From contig NC_088348.1 of the NCBI RefSeq assembly GCF_036884655.1, positions 27,179,501 to 27,243,500 on the forward strand: DNA of 64,000 bases, written 5' to 3'. Origin of the DNA: Musa acuminata AAA Group. Its lineage: Eukaryota > Streptophyta > Magnoliopsida > Zingiberales > Musaceae. Below are positions 33,405 through 46,916 of this stretch, in pieces. The first letter of the stretch is position 1. The number at the start of each line of letters is the position of its first letter. Below the pieces are notes generated by a model, which had not been told where the DNA came from, made no database searches, and was given only the letters and a program-made list of their open reading frames with translations. The position numbers were made by a program, and so were the translations under genes.

Positions 33405-34692
33405 GTAGAGGGACCATGCATTTGAAACCGGCAGTTTGGGACTTGTATATGAAGTTTAACCTTTCCATCTGTTGGATGGTGGGCAACTTCTAGTTATCTT
33501 GTGGCTTTAGGATTTATAGTTATGAGAATATGACAAAGAATGTGAACCTTTCTTACTGTGTTATGGTTTCGCATTCCAGCAATCTTTTTTTGCTTTCGGA
33601 AGTAGTATATGGTGTAATCCATCCTCTCACCTGAATGAGTGGGTTTTTGGAAGAACAGCAATGTTATCAACCATGCATGGTGTCAGGACTTCCAAGGGTC
33701 GCAAATGTCACAGCTGACGAAGTACCCCTTTAGTCAGCAGACCACAGGAAAGCGGTTACCGTATCCGACTAATCCAATTCCAACGGAGGGAGCGACTGCG
33801 GTTAATCAGCTCTAACAGTTAAAAACAGTTATGAGCTGTTACAGGAATCTTGGGACCCCCTCGCCTCGCATACAACAGGCTCTTCCACTCTGTCGGTTTA
33901 TTTAGCTCTACCTAATCAATCCCCTCTAAAAAGGCTCTTCCACTCTATCGGTTTATTTAGCTCTACCTAATCAATCCCCTCTAAAACACATACTCTGAAC
34001 CTTTCTTTCTTTTTGCAGACTTTAGCATCGGAGAAGGATCGTTCTCTTCTTGCAGAATTTTCTGACATCTCTGATTGTATCGGAAATGAACACGACCATT
34101 CAATCCTAAGCCCCTGAGCCTTACGATGCGCATGCCGGACTACTCTTCCAACCAATTAGCATTCTTTGCAATTTAAATAGTTGCATTATCTGATCCGAGC
34201 TTAAACAAAATGGGCAGGAGGCACAGTACAGTAACAAGCCACCGGAATTGCTCTGCGAGTAGCCGTAGCTTCTACCGAACACACACACTGACTTAACAAT
34301 AAGCAGGGCGAAACCATGAAGAATCACAGCTTTTGCATTGCCACTGTAGAATACCATCAAAATGCAAGGGGAAAACTTCAAAAGGGAAAATTCATAACAC
34401 AGACTGCTCAAAACATACTTGTCATGTTAGATAACACCATTACCCTGTAATCACTGAGCAATGAACAATACAGGATCGACGGAAGCTCCGGTTACATGCT
34501 TCTGTACAGCATGATAAATAAACTCACCCATCTCCAACAAAGCCCCGTCCCGGAAACCATCAATCAGGAAAGAAAAAAAAAAGAAAAGAAAAAAACAACA
34601 GCACATACAATGTCCGATACCAAGGGACAATGGTTACACTATACAAATACACAACCTCGCCTCACCAAAAACAAACAATACACAGAAGACAT
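33405..34692. other. Convergent 3' flanks of the F-box and CLASP genes
   Basis: The two genes end tail to tail here. The interval holds the F-box 3' UTR, a 55-bp tandem duplication, and the CLASP 3' UTR (minus strand). No gene is seen. Confidence 0.5.
33877..33986. repeat. Tandem duplication of a 55-bp unit
   Basis: AGGCTCTTCCACTC begins at 33877 and again at 33932, and the following sequence matches with one visible substitution (TGTCGG against TATCGG). Two copies of 55 bp, recent in origin. Confidence 0.85.
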
Positions 34693-37600
34693 TTAATGAT
34701 CGATCGGAGCACCGGACCTTGCCTGTGAAATTCGGTTTGCATAGATAGTCACTAGCCTAAGTTGCGTGCTACTCAGACCCTCCAAATGTGGTAAGAATGA
34801 CTTCCCAAGCATGATATAAATTTCCACCAAACAGAAAACAACAGTCTGAAAAATTAGAAACAACAAAAGAAGACTTGTGTCAGACAAATATTAACGAAGG
34901 GTCTAAGACATCACATAGAATGCACAAGTACATACATATCCATGATAAACAACCAAATAACAGACTTATCTCCTATGAACTTGAATCTCACTGTACCTCC
35001 CATGAAAAGTGGAAAATCAGTCAATGGTGTCTTCCAGAACATAATGAAAGCAAGTCTGTCAAGAATAGCTTTGCCAGGAAAATTGTTACAAGAAAAAGGG
35101 ACACTCATCGATTCTCAACTTTCTCGAGGGATAATCCTGTTGTTTCTGACTTTACTCCAAGCAGAAATGGGAATCATGGGCCTCCTATATCTTCAATACT
35201 ATGTATATTTCTTTTTCTCAAACATGCTTCAAAAGCAGTTTCCCTTTCCCCTTTATTTCTTCTTCCTTCTTTATTTAAGATATACACATTTGGTCTTTGG
35301 CCGAGAAATTGAAAACCAAGACCGCTAAGACAAAAAAAAGAGCCATTATCTCAAAACACCTTGCATATATTTACATGATGAATGTTGGACTGTTTAGCTC
35401 TAGAGGAAGAGAGATTCGAAGGACTTGATTTTGTGCACCAATTATGATGATCAAATCAACAGATCTGCCAAAATCATTTCCCTTTTCCTCTTATTTCAAA
35501 AGAATTATAAGAAATGTCAATATGTTAGAAGCTGTTTCCTAATCAACCACGTTTAGGAGAAATCAATAAAAGAAACAGCATGACTGAACAATGCACTTTG
35601 AAAACTTGTTTAAGACTCATGTCGCAGTTGATTGAGGGACAACAAAACTAAAAGAACGAATGTAAACAAAATGCAAAATGGTGCTCGAAGAATGAAAGAC
35701 GAAATGAGAGAGAAAAGAAAAGGACCATTAGAAAGGAATGAGAGGTGAGGAGGGAGGGAGAGACAAAAGGTTAGGACAAGGCCACTGTGTTGGAGTCGGT
35801 TACTAATGCCATAGAAGTTCTGTCAGACCTTAAGAAGACTGGAGATCAGATTGTGGCACAATTGCCATGGTTCTAAATTGGTCACTAATGCGGGGCATCT
35901 CCCCTAAGCAATCACCCCCAATTACATTAACAGATAGGGTTGCAGCAGCCCAGGGCAGCAGGAGATAATGAAGATAGAAAAGATATTGGAACGGAAATGG
36001 AGGTGGTTAAAATTTTGGAGGAATGAAGGTGGAGAGGAACAAAGGGATGATGAGATGGAGAGGGAGTGGAGGTGGAAGGATGTGGATAAAGAGGGGGAAT
36101 GAAGAGTTGATGGCGGAATTTAATAGAGGACAAACTAGGATAAGGGAACTGAGAGGACAATTAGGTTTCTCCTCTATCTCATCTTACTTTTATTTGGATA
36201 AAAGTCAACAACATAGAACAATTGTATTAGGATATTCTAATTGTCAGCTCGAAGAAACTCTGATCTGTGAATAAATAATGAATCACATCTTTAGATTAAA
36301 TTGCACCATTTACCAAATTGCAAGATCAGAGAATACATCCATATCTCTTAAATTGATTTGCTATTGAGCCAAAGAAGATCAGATCCTACACATTAACAGC
36401 TCTACCCATGCCACATTTGATAAGGGCCACAGTTTGGCACTCCTTAATTCTATTCAAAACCGTTGCACAAAATGTTCTTAGAAAAACACAAACAACAAAC
36501 CATGCTTCTCCGACCTTAGAATGCAGGTAGTTCAATGGTATAGATTAATTTCAAAAAACCAAATCTAGCAAACTTATCATTTATCTATCAGTTCTTTTAG
36601 AAAGATTTTTGAATTTTTAATACTCGTAAAGCGTGTGCCTATGAACTCATTATCCAACATAATTATATATGTTTTTAGGCCTGTCACACTGTTGGTATAG
36701 ACAAATATACAGACCTATTACCTCATGCTCATCTTTGGGTACTAACATTCTATTGTTTTGTACAAGTTTCTATTTTCATTGTCATGCTCTGTTCCACTCT
36801 AAACCCCATCAAACACAAGAAACAAAACAATGCCAGCTAGAATAAGATAACTGAATAGAGAACGACGCAAGCTAGAACACATGGAAAGGACAATAATAAA
36901 AAGAGAAAAAGATGTTTAAGTGAAAGAAAACAAAGGAGGTGATTAGCCTTAGGACACTTATAGTTGTTCAATGAAATTTTCTTGTGATCCTCTCAAATCT
37001 CACCTTGTAGGACCTGTCAGCACAAGAGATTGACTTGATGGTTCACTAAGCAATCTAAAAAACAATTATGTACTTGACATACCCAGTAACTTTAATGGAC
37101 ATACATAAAATGCAAATTACAACTATTGCTACCATTGTGAAAAAGAACCAGGCTAATGTGATGGCCACTAATCATGTCAATACTTTAACCAGATAGATAC
37201 CTTGTTCTTGTGGAATTACTAGGGAATCTAGATGCACGATAGAAATTGACAAAATGTTCATAATAACGGGTAATATTCCTCGAGATATACCAGCTTCATT
37301 CATGCAGATCATCTGATTTTGACTATTAGCACTACTTAAGTAAAGATGCTAATTTTTGTTATCCGGGCAAAAGTTCCAACTTGAAATGTTTCCCACATAC
37401 ATGTGTTTTCTATGTATGTATCACCATTTATGAGTTGCATTTCTTTTAAAAACTTGATAACACATCCATTGAAAAGGCAAAAAGAACATCATGACAAGGA
37501 TCAGATGGGAAAAAAATAAAGATACATGTCTTGTCTATGCTGTACAGAGAATGAGAAATCATACCTTCCTCACATCTGGACTCTGGTTTTTGAATGCATT

Positions 37601-40600
37601 AAACAACGCCGGCAAAAAGGAAGGCAAATGTTTCATCAAATCTTCATGTGGAAGTCGACCAACAAGCTGGAGGAGAACTAACAGGAGTCATATTCTTAAC
37701 ATAGTCAATTGCAGTACACATATCAAAGGATTCCAAAATATTTTTACAATATTTATCATCAAAGATCAGCAGATGAGCATGAAACAATATGTTCCCCACT
37801 TCAGATTTAGGTTAGAGTAAGTCAGATGGGTAGATTGGAAGTGCTCTTTATATATGGATTAGATTTTCTACTGGAATGTTTTTAAAAATATTCATCATAC
37901 TAGTACTCTATCTCCAAAAGTCAATAAAGGTCTTTTGTTCTCTTTTCAAACAAGAACGTTTCATGATAGCTCCATAATTCTCATGAAGATAAATTTCACT
38001 AAATTTTGCTTCTGCAATAACTAGATCATGGTCCAAAGTTTGATAATTAAATTATTCATCAGTTTCAACTTTTCAAAAAGAAGCTATGAAGAGAAACTGA
38101 CAAATTGAAACAAGCTGTGACTTTTGAACCCGAACTTCCCGTTTTTTATCAATTCCCAAGGAAAAGACCCTCAACCACAAGAATCCAGCAAGTACATTTT
38201 ACATAACTAAAAGGAAAGCAGATTCCAGTCAACATAACAATAAAAGCAATCTGACATGAAGGTGATGATTCTCATACAAAGCATCTACCAACATGAGGCA
38301 AACCCACACAATCCAAATGTGACAAGACCAATTAAAACACAATGGACCAGGATGGTGACAAATTCCATTTCTATGACAGCAGAAACAATAGATTCACCAA
38401 CAATTTCAGGAATATTATTCTAGCAACGGATTGAAAGCACATTAAATTCTCAAAAGAAAAAAAAAAAGAAATCTGGGTCTGAGACAATAGCAAGAAGCCA
38501 ATAGAAACCCATCAACATGTTTCCAGGATGAACATAAATAAACGATGATGCACATTAAATTCTAAAACACAACATCTCTAGACGATAGCCAGAAGCCAAA
38601 AGAAACCCATCAACATGTTTGCAGGATGAACATAAGTAAAAAAGCAAGCACCTATACAATACAAACAATATATTAGGCAAATTTACAAGCAATTATGAGA
38701 CCACCAAAAGCAATTAAAAAACCTCTAAATTTCCAGTCAACAATGCAATTTTCACTTAAGGGTCATTTAAGAGATAAGAAGATAAAATCTTAAAAGCAAA
38801 CAGTACCCAGTAACATATTTACCAACTTTCTTCCTCCTAGTCATCAAAGTCTTCCAATACTCGGTGTTACAATGAGAACCAGCTATAACAGCTGATCCGA
38901 CCAGAAACTCTCAAAACTGGACCTGCCTGGTACAATTCATGCATACAAACCATACAAAACTGGCTGATCCGGCCAGGTTTGAATTAGGGGCCTGAACTAG
39001 CCAGGTGGACACCAACTGCATCAGTTCTACACTTGGAAAAGGAACATATCACTCATATTTGAGTATGTCTTTGACGCCCAATTTATGACATCATTCTGTT
39101 TGGTGACATCCCTCTCTGCTTATGCCCCATCTATGACATCCACCAGCCATCACCATCACCCACTAGGACCACTTGGACCAGACATCACCCAAGAAGCTAG
39201 AATGGGGGAGAGTTCTGAAAGTTGATAAAGATTAAAGAAGAGAAATAAGGAAAGAATTAATTGCTGATTCCAAACTTGATGCTCCAGATTGGCGCATGTC
39301 TGGGGCGCATCACCGCTTGGGCCCATGTTGCTAAATAAAATGATTAGGAGAGGAGAAAAGAAAGAAAAAGAAAAATAAGTGAGAAAAGATGATATAAGAA
39401 AACAGAAAGCAGACAAAGATTATGTGATATAAAAATAAGAAGATATGTATATATATGTTACTTTTTTCTATATTATACATTACACTAATTATTTCTGTAT
39501 TTTCTATTACAAATAACGTCGGAGAGTCGTTGGGTCAGTACCAATAACACTGTTCAAATTACATGGAACAATTAAATTTTCTTGCTACCATTGTCCTGCC
39601 AGTGAGAGTCCCATTCTAATACAAGGTGACATAAAAAGGAAATAAAAAAAATAAAAGGTATCATGCCTTAGATTATTGTGAGAAAACAGATAATCTGACT
39701 TGAGAAAAGCTTAAAAGCACTTAGCAAACATGAAAAAAGGATAGGAGAAAAATAAGAAAGAAATACCTTGGTTAAACAGTTGATACAAATGACAAGTGTC
39801 TTTTCATCATCACTGATCAACAAAGGTACAATGACCTGCAATTACCAAACATAAAAAAGGATGGATATCAATCTAAACGTTCAACTCCCTGATTAATTTA
39901 TAAATATCAATGTCTAACCAACAATTTAACTCAAACATTCACATACACTAAGGAATTGGAATGGATCAAATTGTGATAAGATTATATTCAAGCATTGGTT
40001 TGCTTCACTTGAAACCTGCAAATTTGAAATAAAAATAAAAAACTAAAGAAAGGTAAGCACAAATAGCATCTAAAGAACAGAAGTCTGGTACCTTCACAAC
40101 CACGTCTTTTGTCACATGAAGCAATTTTTCAGTAACAATTTCGATAGAATCTTCCATCTCACTTTTCTGTAATTAGAAAACATTAAGAAAGAAAATAAAC
40201 TTAAAACTTAAAGACTGTCTACTGATAAGAATGCAGGAAGAGCAAATGGGAGACCTGATTGTTAAGCATCCTAACAACCAAAGAAAGAGCAAGCTCCCGT
40301 ACTGAAGAATCAGAATCATCCAACACCTCAAGCACAGCTGTTAAGATCTGATTGAAATACTGCAGGAACATCGAATGTCACTACTCACTAGAGCTTGCAT
40401 ATGCATAACATAAGCATATCATAGCTTACTAGTGTAAAAAGAAATACAATGATTTATCATACAAAATCACAAAAACAGAAATGCACACCTCATATCCTAA
40501 TAAGTTGAATTTTACATAAAGAACAATCATTGTCGAACTATGTTACATAGTGACTATGTTTCAAGTTTATCTACATTAACATTCCTCTTAATCAAGGATG

Positions 40601-43600
40601 CCACAATCTTAACAGCAGTAGGCCACCTTGTAAAGGATGAAATACATTTGGGGGACCACATTGGTGATTGTCAATAAGCATCAACAGTAACCACTTTGTC
40701 TATATTTACATATGGAATCCTTCACCAAAAAGTACCTCTATCTCTCTCTCTCTCTCTCTTCTAAGAAAAGTAAGTGAATGGAAAGGGTCAAATGACTTTT
40801 TTTTTTTCAAATTGTATTATGCTCTCCGATCCTTAACCATATGAATTTTTACAATTGTTGTCAATCTTCTTATCCAGCCGATGTTATTGAATCTATCTGA
40901 GATGTGATTATGAATTTCATAAGACTCTTTCCCGCATAATCTGAAACAAATGTTGCTACCATTTAGCATATGTTGTTGTGCATATCCATGTGACCAAGCC
41001 AAAACTCCTTGAGCTTCAGCCTTGGTACCAATATCATGGTTAAGAAGTTATTGCAAAGAGAAAGTAAACGTTTTTAAATTTCAATCAGGCTCTCTTCAAT
41101 CAATGTCACCCCTTTCTTCCTTCCTCTTCTCCCTGACACCACCTCTCCTCTTCTCCTTTCAGAACTTTTCCCTCTTCCTTCCTGGTGACTCGGAGAGGAT
41201 ATACATGTGACACAAGAAAGAAGAGAAGACATGGAAAAAAAAAACATATGCTATGAGAATTATTCTAGTTTTGGTTTTTTTCCTCCCTTGTTATCTTTCT
41301 CTCCCCTTTATTCCTATTTTTTCCTTCCTAAAAGCCACCTCCATCATCAAATTGAAGTCTCAGTCCTATGGTCAATACTGATGTACCATATGCTTCTTCA
41401 GCCAGCTGAAACCTTTACAGACGAGTTTTGTACTACTTGCCATTACCTCCTTATTGACACTAAAATTGTACCTCCATTTACAATAACAAAATTTCATCAC
41501 ATTAAATGCCAAAACTAAAGATTTTCAGCTTCATGACTACATTGCTGCTAGCCTTTTATTCTTTTCTCATAATGATCTGATCCTTAAACATTCAACCACC
41601 CGAAAAAGAATGAGTAATAATTGCTAAATTAATTTGTGTCATGTCCAGGCAGAAGTTAATAGAAGATCATGAGTCAAGGTTTATAAGAATAAAGAACAAG
41701 GATCATTACCTTGGTCCAGACAGAGGTATCATTTTTCAATGAAACTTCAACCAGCTGTTGTAGTGCATCTTGTTTCTCTGAACTTGAGTTCACATCATTA
41801 ATATTGCAAATCTACAATAACAAGTTGTAAAAACAATATAAAACTAAGGCATGTAAAGCACTACCTTACAAAAACTGGTTCTGATAGCTTTAAGAATATT
41901 TAAATAATGCATAATATGAAAAGATATTTTTATGAACTAAAGCATCTTTTACATACCTGATGAAGAAGTTGGGGAATACTAGGCCCACTGTCTCCTGGGA
42001 GAATGGCATTTGCAGAACTAAGCTTCTCATTATTGAACTCAGAACTTATACTGATTTCACCACCATGATTCATATCAGCAGCCTTATGTCCATCAGAACT
42101 AACCAGTCTATTGATATCTAGACGTGGAGTCAACACAGAACTCTCATGCTCAATAGTCATCTCTGTTTTCTGTAAGCAATTATTAACTGACCCAGTACCT
42201 TGTGATAAAGGGTCAGAACCGTAGTCATCAATATTCTCGAATGGGTGACGAGACTCATCAGTAGCTGCTTTACCAATGGAAACATCAAGTTGTGTCAATT
42301 CATGAGTTAAACTCCACTTCTTCTCTCCTTCATCGTCAACTGAACCGGCTGAATAACGACCAAAATGGTGACTTTTCTTCGATGCACCAACATAACCTTC
42401 CTCGGAAGAAGTTCCAACAACATCCGATTGGTCATAAAATGGTTTTGACCTTTGACGTTCTTTCTTATTCTGCAAAAAGTTCATAAGATCAACCTCTATA
42501 CGAGGCGTATACTGCTTAAGTGCCCGTCTTAATGAGTTCTGCTCTTCAACAGAAAGACTGAGAATAAAATTTAAGACTGCTGTTGGATCAAAATGGGAGT
42601 AAACTGATATGATGCCAGATATGGATGCTTCCTTCAGCCTTACATTTTTATCATTTACCAAAGGTGCTAACTTAGCAAGCCATAGCTTAAGAAATCCGTT
42701 GTTACTATAGCCATCAGCATTTATTGTATGTTTATTAAAGGAATTATTTGCAAATTGAATAACAGCCAACTTTGCTTTAGGAGATCTCTGCTCATCCAAA
42801 GATCTAAGAAGTGCTGGAAGAAGAGAATCAATATTGTATGTCTTACCAACTATCTCCAGTGTTGCTGAACATGGTTGCCTTACCAGTTCCTTTGGATCAA
42901 TTAATCTAGAAAAGACATGTGGCAATGTTCTTTCCAGGTAACTCTCAAAAGGCTTTCTGCATGATGGAATAATTTCTGCAAGAGTGGAAAAAGCTGCCTG
43001 TGCAACTTTATGGTGAGGATCATCCAAGTATCGGAAAAACAATTTCATAACCTTCTCAAAATTCTGCGTAATCTCCAAAATACCCTTTGGCCCCTGCTGC
43101 AACAAACTCCAGAGATAATTAAATGCGGAAACCCTAGCTACCCAGTCTGAACTAGGGCTTAGTCCCTCAGTGAGTGCATCACTTAGTGATGCTGGACCAT
43201 CGATATAGCTAGACATTTCACTTGCTGGGATTTGACTATCATCAAAACTACTTCTGCTACTTGCAAGAGTCCTTCCTGTCACCTGCTTCCTTAAAAGAGG
43301 TCGCTGAAAGTTAGGAATGTAACTATTCTGTGAATCCCTATAGCCAGAATCCTTATAAGGTGTCTCCAGATATTGTCTATCAGTATGGATACTCGGAAGC
43401 CGTCTACTTAACCTGAGATCAACATTGTCTTCACTGCCACTTATTTCTTGCAATCGTTCAGAAGATCTTTTCATGTAAGACAATGACAAAGATGACAGGG
43501 TATCAGATGTTACATGACTGAGGTGAGACAATTTCAAAGGGTCTCTGGATTGTTGGACCTGAGAACTCAGGACCTCAGACATATTAGAGCCACCATTCCT

Positions 43601-46600
43601 GTTGCTGCCTTTCGTAATGTTTGCAACAATTGAGTCAGCCAATACTGAGCTCTGTGCAGAGAAAAGATCCGGAGAAGAAACACTAGGAACCAGCGGATCA
43701 CGAGTGGATGGAGCATCAACTCCTGCACTAGGAGCAAAATGAGGTAAAATACTTTTCGCTCTTGCAGGCTTGCTAAGCATAGCATACTGCATTAAGAGTG
43801 CAACTGGCCATTATTGACAGAAGCAAACTGTAACAGTTAATAAAATAATTAAAGTCAACACGGAGAAAGATACAATTTAGCATCTCAGGGGATACCTAGA
43901 TCCAAGCTGGTAGAGCGTGCACTTGTGAAGTTATGCTTCTCAGATATGCTCACACCTTTCAATAAACTTTCAATAGCAGACACCTTCTGTTTGCTTGCAT
44001 GAAGCACACTCTCAAGGCTTCTTTCTGAACTTTTGCCAAGTGTCTTGGATTGTGAAAGGAGGCTAGCCGAGGAAAGAGATGTCCCTGTGGAAATAGTTGC
44101 ACTCTTGTCCATTGCAACAATAGCAGAGGTACCATATCCAACTACGTTTGCGCTACTGGCTTGAGAGGGAGCACGAGAAAACTGTACTCCCCTTTCACGG
44201 AGAGAAGGAGAAGCATATCTTTTATGCATACCTCCATCCTCTTCATTTATTATCTGCAAATATTTTCATCTTATCACAATCAGGAAGACCAAAATAAGGT
44301 TCCTTAAACCAAATGAAAACTTCATACCCTCTGTATGACAGGATCAAATGATAAAAACAGTCGCCGGGAACGATCTGGCCAAGTTTTTGTGAACATCCGA
44401 TAGCAAGTACGAGCAGTTGAACGCACCTAGCGGTGTGCAATATTTAAATGAAGTTATGATGTTACATCAACAGTGCAAGAGATAAATAGAAAGCAATATT
44501 TTCTAGTGTAGCAACACAGTAAGATGTGCTCATTGTTGCAAACTAGATGTGGCCAACTTGAGTGTAAGTTTTTAATTTCATGAACCTAGTTCAAAGTTTG
44601 TCCCTATAAAACACTATAAATCTAACTTGGGACATCATTGTGTTAGGCTTAAATTATAGAGCAAAAGAAATTTCAGAATGGGTCCTCAATGCATGTGAAT
44701 AGGATGGGATAAGTTTCCTGCATAGGCATTCAGCTAATGATTATGTTTACCACATAGAAAAAAGAAAAGAACATCGATTACAATCACCAACCTCACTCAT
44801 TGCATCTGCTACACAACACTTGATCAGGTCTTCATAAAGATCTGCTGACCGCTGTATTTCAGGAGCATCAGCCCAGTACTCCAGTATTAGAAGTGCATAT
44901 TCACAACACCTGTTATAGCCAATAGGATTATAGGAAGTGACGAAAAACAGTTTGAAACAGAGACAGATTGTATTAAGATTGAGCACTCTCACCTAGCACG
45001 AAGAACTGCACTCTTGTCATTCTTTGCAACATCAGCTATCCGAGGGAGCACACGAGCAACTTTGCAGTTACGCAACATCTGAACAGTGACAAGTTAGCCG
45101 GAAAAAGAATAGTATATTTCTATTTTAGACCAACCATCTGTTTAAACTGAAAGTTTCTGATCTCATACAATACCGTTTTAATACAATTATCTGCAGATTC
45201 CGCAATCACAAGAACAGTGATCACAACAAGCTTCAAAAGCACCTGAAGAAAATTCACTAAAATATTGTTATTTATTCATAACAATAAGCCAAAATCTTAT
45301 CATACAACGGGTGTTACCGGAATGAGCATATCAGCACAAGCTTCAAAGTCGCCCATCAGTTCCTTTGATAGTAAGTTTAACAGATGACAGGCCTACAGCA
45401 GAAAAGCGCAATCAGAAAATAATGAACATACAGTCCAAGATAACTTCTCAATGCCGACTTGTAATGCAGGGAAACCAGAAGTTTCAGTTAATCAGGAACA
45501 TTTGGTGCTTAAACACAACAATTATCATAAAGTAGAAATATACCACATACCCATGCAACCTTTGACATTCTACCTAACCATGTTCAGAAGGAATAACATT
45601 TACAATACCACATGTAACCAAGAATATGCAAAAATGTGAAACAAATGGCCAATTAAGCAAAAGTGTAAACCTGCAGCAAGAGCATGTTGATTAGAATGCA
45701 GATATCATACTGTCAAGTGAAATATGTGCCCCTGCCGATGTGAATGCCACTCATCATGTCAAATCTCACGTGATAATGACAGGTTCAACAAACTAGATGC
45801 TTTTTTTTCAGCCCGCCTAATGAATAAGGCAGCTTTCAAATCACACTAGATGTGATATAAGGGTATAACACATGAAGTAGGTAAATACATGAGCATTTGG
45901 AAGAGATGATACAAACAGCAAGATTCACTAGTTTGCTTAACAAATAATTCTTAGATGTCATATCAAATGAACAATTTGACACCATAGAAAAATCAAACAT
46001 CTTAGATAAGCAAAAGATAAATATAATACTCTTTTAAGAACTCATTAAAGGATGTTAATCTACAAAGGCCTTAGTTTACCTCAAAGAAGAATATAATATG
46101 AGCTAATCATATCTGAACCAAGCTGTACTATAGTGGTCATTGAAAAGGCCTGGATAGCAATAGCATAAAGCTTAAATATAAATGTGACCCTCAATACCAC
46201 ACCAAGGCTGCTCCACTCTAATAGCCAGGCATAAGGGTTTTAATCAGGAAAAGAGCTTTTCAAATGGGCAATTCTTGTTAGTCAATGACTTAGCAGGAGC
46301 ATGTGTTTTTGGCTACTCAATCATTAGAACCAAGGTTTCAACACCACCTGTTACGGTACGGTATGGGTAGTATTTACTGTCCAGATGGGTTATCGGTAAA
46401 CGGACAAGTGTAAACCAGATGGTATACCCAGTAACGGAGCTGTACTAGATGTACAGGTCCTTTACCTGCCCAGTACAGGGCAGTACAGGTTCTGTACTGA
46501 GTAATTTACTTTTCTGTTTTTTCAGCCCATTTTGGGCCCTTTTTTAGACTCGATGCTGGCATTCGGACGCTCAGTAACTGGTATGGAACTGGTACATACC

Positions 46601-46847
46601 AGTCCAAGCCCTGACCAATACAATACCAATACACAAAATTGAATCTTAGTTAAAACTTAGAACCAAGGTTCGTAATTTCGTACCGTACCGGAGTTTCAAC
46701 GTTAGCTCGGCTCGGTACGATATTGTATACCGAGCGGTATACCGTTCTCAGTATACCGAACGGTATACCGCTCGGTATATATATATTCGACAATGTCGCC
46801 TCTCTCTTCTCCTAGGCGGGGCGACATCGTCTCGTGTGTGTGCGTGC

Positions 46848-46916
<69 letters not shown>

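Noticed and set aside
41930..41956. In-frame extension VCKRCFSS of the large CLASP exon
   Set aside because: It reads through a CAG|GTATGT donor. The next exon at 41811 continues the CLASP sequence in phase 0, so the extension is intron.
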